DNA from: Cinclus cinclus
Lineage: Eukaryota; Chordata; Aves; Passeriformes; Cinclidae
NCBI RefSeq assembly: GCF_963662255.1
Contig: NC_085047.1
Coordinates: 19,936,258 to 20,000,257, forward strand
Direction: 5' to 3'
Length of the DNA: 64,000 nucleotides
Position 1 is the stretch's first letter. Each line of letters begins with the position of its first letter. Under the pieces are notes generated by a model. It worked only from the letters and a program-made list of their open reading frames with translations. It was not told where the DNA came from and did no database searches. Positions 24,101 to 39,100 of this stretch are shown piece by piece. The translations under genes were made by a program, and so were the position numbers.

Positions 24101-27100
24101 CATGTATCTGTTAAGGGGTGCATTTTAAAATGCATTTAGCAAAGCTGGAATTGAAAATTAAATGTGCAGAATTAATGTATAAATCAAATATTTTTAGGAA
24201 AATCTGTTAGCTGAAACAGCCCTATTCAGGTACTTTCTGTTGTTAAATACCCTGAACTGTGATGTTGATATAAACCAAATGCTGAAAAACACTTGATGGT
24301 TTTGTATGGTCCTGTAAGATGGTCAAATCTATACAGCTGTTATGCATACAAATACTTTAGTTGAGAGAGAAGTGTCGATTCCAAAATTAAATTTTCTGTA
24401 GTGGCCTGCCTAGTCTATGGAAGACTGTCTTGTTCTATATACAGAATGAACAATGGAATCTATTTCTGTGTGTGGTCCAATTCATGATTCTTTGTGAATG
24501 TAAAGATAATCGGTATTTTTTTCCAGTGCTCATCACTGTAGTATTGGAGCACTCCAGAAATCTTTGTCTGTACTGAATTCCCAAAGAGCACTGATAATCC
24601 AGTTTACAGACAGGTCACTAAAGAGTAGTTATCTGTTCCAAAAGTGTTCAACAGTTTTGGTTGTCTGGTTAGAGATGTCCAAAATATTTTTCACCATGAT
24701 GGGTGATGATTTTTAGGAGTTGAAGCTTGGCTGTCAGTGATATCAGGCATTGTGATGATCACTTAGCTCTTCAAAAATTTGAGACCACAACATTCTGAGT
24801 ACAACACATTATGAAATGATGAACACAAAATCTGTTTTGATTAAGTACGGTAATCCTTTTCTGTTTCTTTCTTTCTTTCTGTCTCCCATCCTTCACCACC
24901 ACCTTTAAAGTTAATTGTTTCAGGCCCTTTTGAGCAAATAATTTCACATTTTGGGGTCTTACTCAGGGGATTCTATCAGCAGTTCGGAATCTAAGTTAAA
25001 AATATATTACATTTCCACCATATTCATTACAAAAGCAAAGATAGTCAACTGACTGTTCTCTCTTTTTTTTTGTATGTGTTCTTATTGCAGTCATTCCTTA
25101 CAGCAAAATAATGTTTCAGTGTCTGATCTCAAGGATGTCAGATTCTCATACTGGGCTTTTTAGAAGCATCTGTTTCATAAAAAATGTTAGAGTATCTGTG
25201 TACTTCCACGACTGGACTGAATTCGTATTTCATTTGGCAAGGTCTGCACGTTTATGGAAGAGGCAGAAGTTTGAAGTCTGATCAACTCTTGTTTCTGTTG
25301 GGATTTTTATTCAGTATTATTTCAAAATAAAGATAAGTCATAGCTCATATTATTTACAGGTCTGAACATTGCCTGAGAAAGACAGATGATGAACTGTGTA
25401 AATTGACCAAGGCTTCTAAGGAACTAGAAAAACCTAATGCCGTCACTTTCAGAAGACGAGAGCTGCAGAAGAAAGGTTTGTAGTGAGCAGTCATCTGGCA
25501 GTTAAATATGAATTTTGGAGAGTGTTGAAATATTTTCTTTTACTCTAGTATTGTGAGGAGAGCACAGAAATAAATTGAGGTGTTGCTTACAGTGTATGTG
25601 TTTCCTCAGAATGCATTTTTTTGCAGATACAGTAAAAATATATCAAATGCCTGGTTTTAAATAGGAATAAAGCTATGATGAATCAAATCTGTGGAAGAAA
25701 AATGAGACTGCAGCCTCACTGCATTGTTATAATCTTGATTTTCTAAAAATTCTTATAGTAAAAAATGTAGTCCATTAAGTAACCTCAAATGGTTTGTGAA
25801 CCCTGCTAAAATATTAATGCTTGACAATCTTTGCTTTCACTGTTGAAGAATTGCGACCTCTTTGCACACTCTCCAGGGATAATGTGCTGTCTTTGTATGC
25901 TGGTTACTAATATTTGCAGATTACAACAGGGAATTAAGAATATTGCATTTGGCAGAAGATAAAGAAAGACTGTGGAATGTAAAGTGCTAATTTTTGTTTG
26001 GAAAGGAGCTATGAATTTGGTTATACCCTTGACTAATTATACAAAAACAGTAATAATTTTACGGAATGTGTTTTGGCAGCCACATTAAATTAAAAAGAAC
26101 TTACTGTGGGGGATACCTGCTTCCATGCATTTTTATATGAAGGCAAACAATATGAAGAAATGTAAAGGTTTTTAAGGGTAATATGTTAAATTACTTTTTT
26201 TTTTCCTTGGGACACAGAAAACAAGCATTGTGGTGAACTGGAGAAGAGGAGCAGACACATGAACAGCACTAGTCAGAAGGAATTGGGCTCTTTTGATTCT
26301 GCAAAAAGGAAAAGAAGATATAGTGGCCATATTTCTGATCATTGTAATGCACACATTCCACAAAAGTCACTTGTAGTCTCTGTAAGTTGCACTTAATTTT
26401 AGCACACATTCACACACACTTCAGTAGCAACATCCCAAATTAAAGGATTATGCCAATAAATAGGATTTAATATACAGGTATATTAGCAGGTATTACCTGT
26501 TGACTGAAAGTAGTTTAGTGATGCATCACAAGGAGTGAATACATGATGTTCTGTCCACATTAGCACAGTGTGCTTATTGTAGCAGAAAGGTTGTGAAAAG
26601 TGGATGACTGTTTGCTTCAGACAGGAGCATAGATTCAAACAGTTTTGAAAATAAGGCATCTTGCTACTTAAGTGAAGCTTCTTTCACAGATGATCTAGAA
26701 TTAGGGACTAATTAGGGGCATTAACAGCAAAACTGCAAAGTATACCTGAGGTTATTGAAATCTTGCAGATGTCATCTTCTTGCTTCCTTCTTAGTCTGTT
26801 GTACTATTCCCTGAAGTTTTCTTCTTATCCATCATTAGGATTTGAACAAAACCCAACAAATAAAAGACTGAGGGAATCAGTCAAGTACAAAGTGTGATTA
26901 ATATTCAAGCATTTGATTATAAACAATAAAGGCATCTCTGCAGTCTTCTGATTTAAACCCTACACAGACAGGCAGTTACCAGTTGACTAAGCCACACTTT
27001 TGGAAAGTAAAGAGCAGCACTGATTTTTGGCCTCTCCATGTCTGACACTGACAGAGCTGCTAAAAATCAGAAATAGTTCCTTGCTAAGTTTGAATAGGGA

Positions 27101-30100
27101 TTTTAAAAGGTTGTCCCTCATGCCTTTATGTAGTAATAGTCTTTGGGACAACATGAGGAGGGATAAATTATCCTGAATTGAGCATTAAATGTCACTGTAT
27201 TAAGGTATAATTATTTTTTCTAGCACACAGCTAATGTCAGGGATCACTGATATGAACCATTGAGAAATGTCAATAAACTTGCATCCCGTCTCTCATTCCT
27301 ATTTCTAGGAAAAGCAAAGTTTGAGTTCAACTCAGTCTCCTGGTTCCAGAATACCCTGTGAGGATGGACAAGATCACAGATCTAATCCTATTCTCTTGCC
27401 AGACTCTCCAGCAGAGAGAGACTCTAAAGACACTTCCACCCACAGCCACTTAAGACCTGCTCACAGACACACAGAGGACTCCACCTCAGAGTCTCCTCCC
27501 AGAAATTTGTCAAAGAAACAACTTTCTGCTGCCAGTGAGGATGTGATTTCACCACAAGTTAGTACAATCAGGAAGTTAAAGATGGACAAATCAGAGTACC
27601 TGAGCAAGCTGCGGAACAGAATCTGCAGGGGTAATCAGCAACTTGTTTCCATTGACCCAAGTATGTACTGTATCTGTGCTGATGACAATTACTAGTGGTA
27701 CACTTATTACTACTAGGAGAACTCGGGCATTACTGGCTAGTTGAGACACAGGGACCAAAAGATTGAAGACAGCCATCCTGTTGTTTGTAATGCATTGTGC
27801 AGGTTAGAGAACAGTGCCTAGTATCAGGATGTTTTACCTGAGAAACAGGATAGACAGCAAGACTCTCAAATTCCAATCCTCTTTTTTCAGCTGATTTTGT
27901 GGCTGTAGAAAAACTGAGCTTTTACTTTTTAATGGTGCTAAAACTGAGAAAAACTACTCTCTTCTTTGAAGCAGCTGTGCTGTGTCCTATTTCATTTAAT
28001 AGCCAAATAATTTCGAGGATCTAGTATATAAGGTGTTTGTAAAGATGCATAGCAGTGTTTGTTGCATGCACACAGATCTTGACTGGTTTGAGCAGTGTAC
28101 TTTGGTATAAGGTACCACAAGACAGAATTCTTTACTTGTCTGAAATCCATAAGGAATTAAATACTCTCAAGTCTGTAATTTGTCGTATACGTATACTTCT
28201 TTCTTCCTTTTTAGTCATCCTTTCCAGTGATGATGAAGATGATGGACCTTCTGAACCACAATGTACAGAGCTGATGCAGGATATCACTGAAAATAAACAA
28301 ACAGACCAACAGTCTGACTTCTGTTTCACAGCCAAGCAATTAGAAGACAAGATGAAAAGTCACACAGAGGAGGTAGTCCTGTTTTTGTCCTATGTATTGT
28401 TATGCTGAGCCTTTAATTTATTTCTGTAATGTTTGTTATAGAAAATGATTGTTGATTATAGTCCCAGCCACAAGCAGAAGCTGCAGTAATTTATTTCACA
28501 GATAGAATACTGTCTTCAGAGAATATCTCTGGTTCTAAAATTTGGGTATTTTTGCTACACACAATGTATTTGATATTTTGACAATAAACATTTGGAAATA
28601 TTTAATATCAGAAACTAGGAAGATCAAATAGTAACCTGAGGTCGAAACAGAGATGAAGAAGATACATCTGTGCAAAAATTTCTTTCCACTAACAGTTTTA
28701 TGTTGATCATAGGGATTTTTTTGGTTTTTTTTTCTTGTCATCCAGTTCTCTGTTGTAATTCAGAGCTTATAGAATTTAAAGGATCTTCATTGACAGCAGA
28801 CTGAGATAAGGTGAAGTTCCCTTTCCTGTTAGGCTAGCTGTAGAATTTGAATCTAAAAGTAGCCTTAAAGGTTGTTTGTCCCTTTGCACTTGATTAGCCT
28901 TTGGCTGCTTGCTTTGACCTGGATCTGGGTTATCTCTGTAATCCTGAAACAAGTCAGAAGAATCATTGCTGCCTCTTCTCAGAGATGAATCAATTCAATC
29001 ATAAATACTGAAATGGATTCTGGAGCTTTGCTATGAAAAGAAGGGTATTATTTTGTTGCTCTGTTCGAGTTTTTAAAAGTTTAGAACCAAGTCAAGAGCA
29101 CAGATCATGTCTTGGTAATGGAGGTGGTGTGAGGTACTGTTAGACCCTTAAGGAAATTGTCAGTAATGGATGTAATAACACTTAGAGGTTTTTTAGTATG
29201 AATTTTTTTATGTGGAAGCTGGCTTTGGGAGTCAATTCTTACAAACATGAAGGAAAAAGTATTCCTCAGGTTACAGGAGGGGTGTATATAACAAGTCCCG
29301 TAGTAAATACATTTTTTATTTTCAGTCTTTAACCGAGTCAATTGAAGATAAATGTCGTCTCAGCTTATCTTCTGGAAGCACACCTAGAAAGCAGAGAAAC
29401 CTGGCATTGGATGTTGAATTTGATAGACTACACATTGGGAAATTTAAATGTTTATCAACAGGTCCTGCTAGGGTAAGTTGTTCTGTTATGCTATTTTGTG
29501 AATATTTAAAAATTCGGGTTAAAGGAAGTCAGTGATACTTAGTGTGCAAACACAGTTCTTATTATTGTTGTGTTAAATTACTTTGCTGAAATAATGGGGT
29601 ATGTGGTCCATTGCCTTGTGCATTGGTTTGCTGTCAGTAGAAAAGCTAACTGTGATTTTCTGTGGCCATAGTTTTCACGTGTAAAGGTTCTGTATAAATG
29701 CTATACTGGAACACAAATCATATTAGGAAGTTTTAATGAATTCTAACAGAAAACGGCAGCCATATTAATGGCCAATTAATGCCACTTTATTTAAAGACAA
29801 ATTATTTTCTCAGAAATAGTAATTGTGTTCTGATAAAGCAGTTCATAATTATCAGAATTCAGATATATACTATGCTCTTGCCTTTTAAACAGAAAATTGC
29901 TTGCTTTGTGGCTTCAGTGAGCATAAAAACAATACTAATAGCTTTAGTGTGTAGACAATGTGCTACTCACAGGGTATAGAAACATAAGTGAAGATGTTTT
30001 TTAAATGGAGCACCAGTTCCAGGAGTTTCAACAGGTCTTTGACCAGGTTTATTCTGTATATTGCAACTGAAAAGATGATGTTTGAACCTGCATATCTTCT

Positions 30101-33100
30101 TTCACCTTCAGGAAGGCATTTTGAAATCTTGGATTGTAATAACAATTTCAGCTTCTCACAAAAAAGCAGTTACAAAAACATTTCATGAAAATTTTCTAAA
30201 TTAATAAGCAAAAATAATTTGAAGGATGGGTTGAAATAATTTTAGACTCAATGCTGTTAGGTGTGAAGTAGAAATTTTCCTTGGGAAACACAACTTTGTG
30301 CCTACTGTGGTGCCACAGTGGAAACCTCCCTTGTTAATATATATAACCTTTTGTCAAAGTGACAGTAAAGCATTTTTTATTTAGCAGTCTCTTTAACATT
30401 GCAGCAGTGCAAATGGAATCTTTAAAGGCCTTTAATTCAAAGATTAATGTAAAGTAATACCAGCATAAAGTTGAACTGTTTCTGTCATGTCCTTACTTCA
30501 AGCAGTGCATCTGACAGCTTCTCACAGGTTGCTTTAACTCCTTCTGTCCCAAGTGTTCTTCTTTTCCCTTCTTTTTAAGGAGCCTATAGGCAGTTCTGCA
30601 ACTTTGTGCTTATTTCTCAGTGCCTTGTGACTCTGAAAGTTACTTGCTCTTATTGAGGTTTTGTAATGTCTTTAGGAATGTTTTTATGTGTTAGAGGCAA
30701 TATGAATTCTCAAACTAAGCGTATTTGACTTGAGCTTAATGGTATTTTCCAACCTGAATGATTCTGTTATATTATTTTATTTTTTTTCCACTGTAAGGGA
30801 AGATGTGCAGATTTTTAAAAAATCCATATACTGTTTTAATCAATTTGTAAAATGCAGACTAATTTATATTTTTAAAAATCTTATTTCAGTTCACAATGAA
30901 AAATATTGTGATCCCATTTCAGGGTAAGATAATTTTCTTTTCTTTAGCCTTTTCTTAAATTTATCTTTAAAGTATTGCATTAAAACACCAGGTATATATT
31001 TCTGTTATGAATAATTTATTGCCTTTCACAAATATATTAGATAGTTTTAAATTTTTATGTTTTTCAATAAGTAAAAGTTTTGATGTCTATAGTGTAAGCA
31101 GTACCTTAGCATCATCTTGTACTTTTAAGGTGAATTTTTAGTTTTAATGGCTAGCCTCACATATTCCTGCGTATTTTAGGTGTTGAACTAAAGTAGATAT
31201 GACTATGCATGTTTTTGAGGTGAAACACTGAACTTTTCAAATTAGCATTTTAGATCCTTAGGTTTACAAAAATGTATGCGCAGATTAAAGCTAAGAGGAA
31301 TATAACTACAGATTTGCATTCAGTCGATTTTCCAAGATGATGTGTGGTTGGAAAAGGTTTATGAGCAGTTCTAAGTTGAGTTGACTGAAAGCAAATAGGA
31401 ATTAATGATTTGCAGTATTCTTTTTTCCATATTTTTAGGATATTTACTGTGGTTGTTTTGAGGAAAAAAAAACCTCCTTTTTTCAGGAAGGATTCTGCAT
31501 GCGTGTGTTTAGATTTTTGTGTTACAATTTGGTAACTTCATTTTACACAGTTTGGTGTAACTGACTTAAATATTGCACTCTAGTCATACTTCTTAGCATT
31601 TAATTACTATAACATGTATGACTCTATCTATGGCTGTTAAGAGCATGGTTTTTTTGAATTCTGTTTTCTACAGTGTCTCTTAAGAACATTCAGCTGACTG
31701 TGGATACACTGGATCTGAGAAGATTTGGCTGGTGGAAAAGTGATGGTGGCTGTTCTTCAACAATTATTTTTCTTTGGTTGTCTGTGGATTATGTAGAAAA
31801 GATTGAAACCCAGATGGGAAAGTTAGTTACCAGCGAGCCATGTGAGTATTTGTTTTCCTTAAGTTCAATGAAGATGTCATGTCAGTAAAGTGCTTGTTTT
31901 ACAGCTGTGTTTTTTGAATGCAGAGGAAAGCATATAGTGTTTTAAAGATCTCAGAATCAGAAAATATGCTGAGTTGGAAGGATTATAGAGTCCAGCTCCT
32001 GGCCCTGCACAGCACCATCCCCAAGAATCACAACATATACCTGACAGCACTGTCCAAATGCTCCTTGAGCTCTGTCAGGCTGGTCCTGTGAGCACTTCTC
32101 AGGGAAGCCTGTTCCAGTGCCCAGCCACCTTCTGGGTCAAGAACCTTTTCCTAATATCCAATCTAACCCTCCCCTGACTCAGCTTCAGGCCATTCCTGTG
32201 GGTTCTGTCACTGGTCACCACAGAGAAAACATCAGTGCCTGCCCCTCTTCTTCCCCTCATGAAGAAGTTGTAACTACAATGAGGTCTCCTTTCAGATTCC
32301 TCTTCTCCAAGTTGAACAGACCAAGTGATCTCAGCTCCTTCATGTATGACTTCCCCTCATGGCCCTTTACCATATTTGTGACCCTCCTCTGCGTGCTCTC
32401 TAATAGCTTAATGTCATTTTTATATTGTGGTGCCCAAAACTGTGCACATGTACTCAAGGTGAGGATGTACCGGTGTAGATAAGTTGGTTAGTTCTGCTTT
32501 TCTAGAATGCTTCACTGTACTTTTATTTGAAAGAAAAAACCCTAATATAATGTGATTCAGAGGTACTGCAGTTCAATAAAAAGACTCAAAACAGAAAGAA
32601 AGCCTTCTGAAACTTTTTGTGTACAAAGCGTTTCTCCCTTTAAAATATATGGATGTTGTAAATATGCTTACTCTTGAGCATTGTATATGCTAAACAAAAG
32701 GCTTGGCAAGTAAAGATTGAGTTGACCTTTGACAAGACTGCAGTGAGCCATTGCATAATTATTGAAGAACATTTCCACTAAAGGCCAAATGGGCTGTTTA
32801 GTCTTAGGGTATTATGGATTCATTGTATTTGTTTTTCTAGCATGAGGCCCTGTAAAAAAAGAGTATAACTTCGGTTTGCATATTCAGAGTGGTACAGTCA
32901 GACAAGGTTTTTATATAAGCAAAATCATTTCAAATAGCGTCTATGAAAAAGATGATGTCAGCATTGTCTGTGTGGCATTTAATAGTATGTATTCCCTATA
33001 CAGTCACCACCTAGTGTGAAGAAAAATTATAAGTAATGGCAGCTTTACATAAGGAGTACAAGTAGTTTGAAGCAAAATACTGAATGAAATTTTGCCAGAG

Positions 33101-36100
33101 AACTACCTTTAGTTGATGCAAGTTTATTGAAGTTACTGGTACCTTCTGTAGACACAGTTCCCAGTGAAATGAATGGAATGTGAGTATGGAGATGCAAGGC
33201 ATCTTTTAATATTAGGTTTATTTGCATCAGTTACATTCTTGTTGGAGAAACCATCAGTAGTTTTTATTAAGTTTCTATGTTTTGACTTGTTTACACATTT
33301 TAATTTTAAATAGTAATGTGAATGTTGTGACTTGCTTTTAGAGACTTGTTGAAAAAATCAGTGGTGGTTTTGTGGATTGTGGAAATTGTTACTATGATTC
33401 TGCTCTGCTGCCTTAGTGTGTTAATATTAGAAGAAAATATATCGTGGTGGATCTGACAGCCTGAGAGGGGTCAGAGGAGTTTCTCAGCCAGGAGAGTTAG
33501 AAAGGACTTTAATAAGAAGACAAGGATAGGCTGCTTATGGCATGGCCAGATAAGTGCACTGACCAGCAAAGTATTTAAATGTGACTGGTCCTTCTTATGC
33601 CCTTTACCCTCTTTTTGTCCCCATGCGACTTCTTCCTTGAATTACCTGAATGTCTCTCTTTGCTGCCTTTAGGTCTTTGCTTAAACAACCTATATTTAGT
33701 CCTGTACAATCCCAGAATGCTCTTCCCCTGCATCCCATCATGTATGCTGTACATCTCAGCAGCAACCCCCTTTCAGTCCAAAAAGTGTTCTGGCATTGAC
33801 TTACCTTGATGGGTTTTGGTTCGGGACCTTTGGGCTAAGACTCTCCTGGAAAGGGCTTCCAGGAGAAAGCCTATGGGTTCCTACCTGCCATTTTGCTGTG
33901 CTCCTCTGGGCCTGTGAAAGTGGGACTTCTGTGGGCTGATGGCCCCTGTGATGAACCTGGCAGGGTTTTGTTTGGGCTTCTCCTCCTGCCATTGTGTAAG
34001 TTCCTTTGTGCATGTTCAGACAAGTTTCTGTCACATAATCTAATAGTTAATATTATCCATTCTTTCCTTTTCCTAGCTAAATCAAATGAATTCTTATTTT
34101 TTGAACTGTCTCAACCACTCACAGAATGGGAAGAAGACAGACTGACTGAACTGATTACAGGTGTCAGCAAGAGGAACAGAGCACCAGATCTTGCTGAGTT
34201 TTTGTCTTTGAAACAAGCATTACCCTTGTTTAAGGATCTTTCTCACAAAGAAAGCTCTTTCATGAGTTGTAATAAGGATCTACTAAAGCAATACATGCCA
34301 AAAGAGGATACCTCAGATGCTCATGAGCCTGTAATTCAGGTTAGTGGATAGCTGTTGCTTCATTCATCCCCACTGGTTGACATTCATGCATTTGAGTGCG
34401 TTTTAGGTCAGCCTTCTTTCTTAATTCATAGCTGAAAAAACACCCAGTCATGCTTACTCCAAAATGCAGTCAGCTAGACTGTGTCCACAAAGGGATAGAC
34501 CTCATTAGTAAGTGACAAATACCAATGCTTTAGACTGATTCATGGTTGTGTAAATTTAGAACCACAGGGGTGTTCTGCCCTTGTGGTGTCTCTAGAGCAG
34601 CAAGCAGGAAGTTAATCAAGTAATGAGCAATGGAACCAATTTTTTAGTTGAGCTGGAAGTGCAGCAAAAGAGGAGCTGTGTACATGGCTCTCCAGACACC
34701 TTTAGATCTACTTGTGGAGTCACCACAGCTTGAAAATTATTAATTACTCCTCAGACTGCTGGGGAGATGAGTCTGTGCAAGTTAATGTGTTGTCTTGGTT
34801 TAATCTCCTGAGTAAATGTGTAAATCCAGCCCCATATCATTGTCACACATAAATAACATATCTTTGTTCCCACCAGTAAAAAGCCAGGAGACAGCAGATC
34901 AAGCTGGTCTATAAAACTGGGGAAAGAAAACTTTAAAAGGAAGCCAGGCAGCTCATGTGTTGTTTTTAGGTAAATTGTTCAAGCACTAGATTTTCAAACC
35001 TTCCAAGCATATACAGCTCCTGGTAAAACAGTCTGATGCTTGTTTCCACTGTTTCATGTTTCTTCTCTAAAACCATTTCTGGTTGACTTGGCTGAATATT
35101 GCTTGAATAGTTTGAGAGAGATTATGAATTAAGATATTTTTAAATATTCATAACTTTTTAGTTGTCTGCAAAATGGCACGTTTGCTCAAATACCAAAGTT
35201 TATACTTTGGATCTTTGGGGCAAGAATTCTCTTCAGTGGTGCAGGGTACTCCTGTGGGTTTTAGACTTGGGTTTTGTGTGTTGTGTTTTATGTATCAAGC
35301 TGTATAAAGGTTTTTACAATTGTTTGTTTTTTTGGTAGGAACCAAAGCTAAAAGTGATCAGGCCCAGTTATGCCCTTGCAAATAAGCAGAATAGTGGCTG
35401 CTATTGTATCTATTTGTCCTCTGCACTGAATGAAGAATGGAAAGAAGTAAGAGAAATGGGAGCAGTTAAGAAGTAAGTGTATTTCATATAAATGAGAAAG
35501 GGAAAAAATATAAGAAATTGAATAAATTAATTACTGGAATAAAAGCCCTTACCTCCCATTCTCTAGTTGATTTGAAAGCATTGTATGAAAGTCACTCTAC
35601 AAATTTTAAATACCAGCAAATATCAGTGTAGTTACCTGTTAAAAGACAATATAAATGTGCTATAGGATGATAGTCTCTCAGTAATGAGAGCAAATCTGGT
35701 CTGTGACTACAAGGTCATTTCATGGGTCCTGTCAGTATCCATTTAAGTCTATCTTAGCAAAACTTACTAACTTAAGCTAACTTTTTATAAAATCTGAACA
35801 ATGTTTTCTTTTGCTGTTCTGTCACACTCAATCTTTTTATAACCATTTGTCCTCTAGTATTTCTTCACATTTTTTATAATAGTTTATCAAATACGTTGAT
35901 CAAAAATAGAAAAACAGTATGAAGGCAAAAATTAGTCTGCTTTTCAAAAATTTTTATCCAAGTTTCAGGGTGCATTAGGGTGATAATTCTTCTGTAACAC
36001 CTAAATGTTGGAGGAGGAAATGGTAAAGATTTGAGAACTACTCCTTTTCATAGGTTTTCTAGAAAATCTTCTACATATAAGACAGCCATACTCAGAGCAA

Positions 36101-39100
36101 TGCCACATAAAACAGTTTGTCACTGTTATGATGTGGTTTGGTTTCTAGTTTAATTGTTTATCCACCCCCACCTGCAAAAGGAGGACTGGGAGTCACAAGA
36201 GAAGACCTGGAGTGCTTAGAATATGGAGAGTTTCTCAATGATGTCATCATTGATTTCTATCTTAAGTAAGTAATCTCAGCCCTTCTTGTACTCTTCACAG
36301 TCTTTGGGGTGTGATGTGGACTTGAATTTTACTACAATTGTTGGTTGCTAAATACAATAATTTCAGAAGTAATAATGTAATGGATTGGATGTTGGACTCT
36401 TTAAAACAAGCTTTTTTGTGTTCTTAGCAGTTTCATTTGTTTTGTTTTCATTGTATTTGTCCCTCTGAAGGACTGTGATGAAATCCAGACAGAATAAGTG
36501 GAGGAAAAATGCTTACTGGTGATCTTACAGAGCAGAAAGTGTTAAGTAGGCAGTTGAAAAAGGCAGAGGGTCTGTAGTAGTATTTTATTTACTAAGCTTG
36601 CATGAAATGGAGCATCCTCTGCTATTCTGTGCAATTTCAGGTATTCTTCTGATGCAGATCTGCAGAAAGGAAGGAAGCTGATAGATCTTGAGGGAGTAGT
36701 GTTTGGCTTAGCTACTCCAAGCCATCATGCTAAAGTTGCTTGTGAATGTAGTTTTTCAAGAGCTGGCCATGTGGCCACCAGTCCCTAAAGCTGTGGTTTA
36801 TTTTCACTCTGCTGACTTAGACCTAAGGAGAATTCTGGTTCTATAGAAGCTTGGCAATAGGAATTGCATTTTATTTGGCATCCAGATGGATGCAAGAACT
36901 GTGAGCAACAGGAAGCCTGGAGGATAGGAACATGAAATGTGTAACAGTGTTTCAATGGGGTTTTACAGCAAAGCCCTGTATTTTGCTCTAAACTAAAACT
37001 AAATAATGCGTCATGGTCCTCTGAATAGCTGTAGCTTCTCAACAGAAAATGAAAATTTAAATAAAATAACTTAATGCAATTGTTGTAGAAATCCCTCTGC
37101 TTTTAAAATTTGGTAAGACTTTCCACATTCTCAGTTTTCATGCTGTTGCAAGCAATGTCATGTATGACTCTGTTACCCAATTCATCAGGTGAAGCTGGAG
37201 GCACCTCGTGTAGGATAACAGCAATTATGAGAGTTTTGGTCTTCCAGAGGGACAAAATAAACACTGAAGCTGATGCTTATAGTAAAATTATCAGCAGTTG
37301 TGACAAAATCCCGTCTCTCCTAGCTCTAATAAGGTTAGCCCGGGCCAGAAAATATTAGGGACCCCACACAGACAAAAGTAAAAACTCAGAAAAGGCTCTC
37401 ACCCACTACACCACACCCAGCACACTCTGTTCTGGGGAGAGAGGAAATGGCGGGCGGTTTTAAACCCAGGGAGAGGGGCGGGGAGAAACACGTCACAGCC
37501 AATGGGATGCTGCCAAGGGGGGGGGGGGGAACGGGATAAACCATTTTCAGTGCAAACTTATAAATAACCGTGCAATATAAAACCATGAATGTGAATTACA
37601 ACAAGCAGTGAAATAATAAGTACTTAATTTTTGCATACATAACCTGCAAAAGTGAAATGGGAAATTTAAATGACCTGTTAATGATTTTGATTATGTACAA
37701 GCGTAGCATTCCATAGGTTTATACTTTGTTAGGTTTTCAAGACTATCTTAATTGTAAGGGCTAGGTACCTAACTTTCAAGATAAAGTCAGAAGCTTGAAA
37801 ACTGGAAAAAAGACAGAAAAAAATGGAGAAAAAAAAATTGAGGAAAAAAATGGAGAAAAATCTGTGAAAACTGGAGGAAAAATAACTGTATTCTTAGTAG
37901 GTCCTTGGCTGTTACATACTGTGATGATGTGCATCCAATGTGAACAGGTAAAATAGAAAAGTTTGGCACGATTAGTGGCTGTGAAGGCAACTGATACTAA
38001 GCATAACCTGAGTATAATAAGTCATTAGAATAACTGCCGTTCGTTTTAGCAGTGACACTACTTTCTAGAAAAAGAATTTAATAATTTTCTTGATTTTTTT
38101 TCTTTTCCCCTTTGGTAGATATCTGTTATTGGAGAAGGCGCCAAAACATGTTGCTGACCGTACGCACATTTTTAGCAGTTTCTTCTACAAGTGCCTGACC
38201 AGGACAGAAAAAAACTCTGAGGGGGACATCAAAGTTTCGTAAGTTCATTTTAGATTCCGTTATGACCAGAAACAATCTATCTGTTGGTGCCATTGGAAGT
38301 TCCAGACAACATCTACTAACCAGCACATTAAATAGTTTTTGGTGTTTTCTGAAGGATTAGTGATTGAATATTGTAACTCACTGTTTAAGCATACTGGTTT
38401 TTTTTCCTTAAAATCAGTGTGATTCATGCTGAATATGAATGAAAATGTTACCACCTTTCTCCAATTTTATCTGAATGTTTACTTCAGACAATTATTTGTT
38501 TAATATTTTTATCATGCATGCACAGTTTTGCAAGACATGCATCATTTTAAGAAATTCTGCTGCTAATAATATTTTTTATATTTATCAAGTATTTAATTTT
38601 ACGTACTGGTAAAAAATTTTTGACCAAAGTTTTAGTAGGAAAATTTTATCATACTCCAAGCCTGCACATTTTTTTTTTAACACTTAAGTGCACTAAATTA
38701 GACAGTGCCCGGAAAAGATACCATTAGCAGCCCGGGAACCCTATATCACATTCTGTTTCCTGCTAACTGTCTAAAGAGTAGAAGCATACTTAACTCACTT
38801 GCAGTTTCTTCTCAGCACTGATGTTTGAGAGCAAGGCCACCAACATTCACTCTTTTCATAGAGTCACAGAATCTATTAGGTTGGAAAAGACCGCTAAGAT
38901 CTAGTCCAACAATTATTACCCAGTGCTACCAAGTCCACCACTAAACCATGACTCCAAATGCCACATCTACACATCTTTTAAATACCCCCAGACCTGGTGA
39001 CTTAGCCAGTTCCATGGGCTGCTTGTTCCAGTCCTCAGAAAACTTCTTGGTGAAGAAATTTTCCTAATAGCAAATCTAAACCTTCCCTGGCACAACTTGA

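Larger units (their letters stand above)
31842..34076 (+). other. SENP7: SENP7 intron with two repeats
   Basis: Holds a minus-strand CR1 (31951-32480) and an unassigned, somewhat GC-richer block at about 33445-34030 that looks like repeat-derived sequence. Between them I see nothing. Confidence 0.65.

Noticed and set aside
32117..32482. 121-codon plus-strand frame
   Set aside because: It lies entirely within the minus-strand CR1 fragment.
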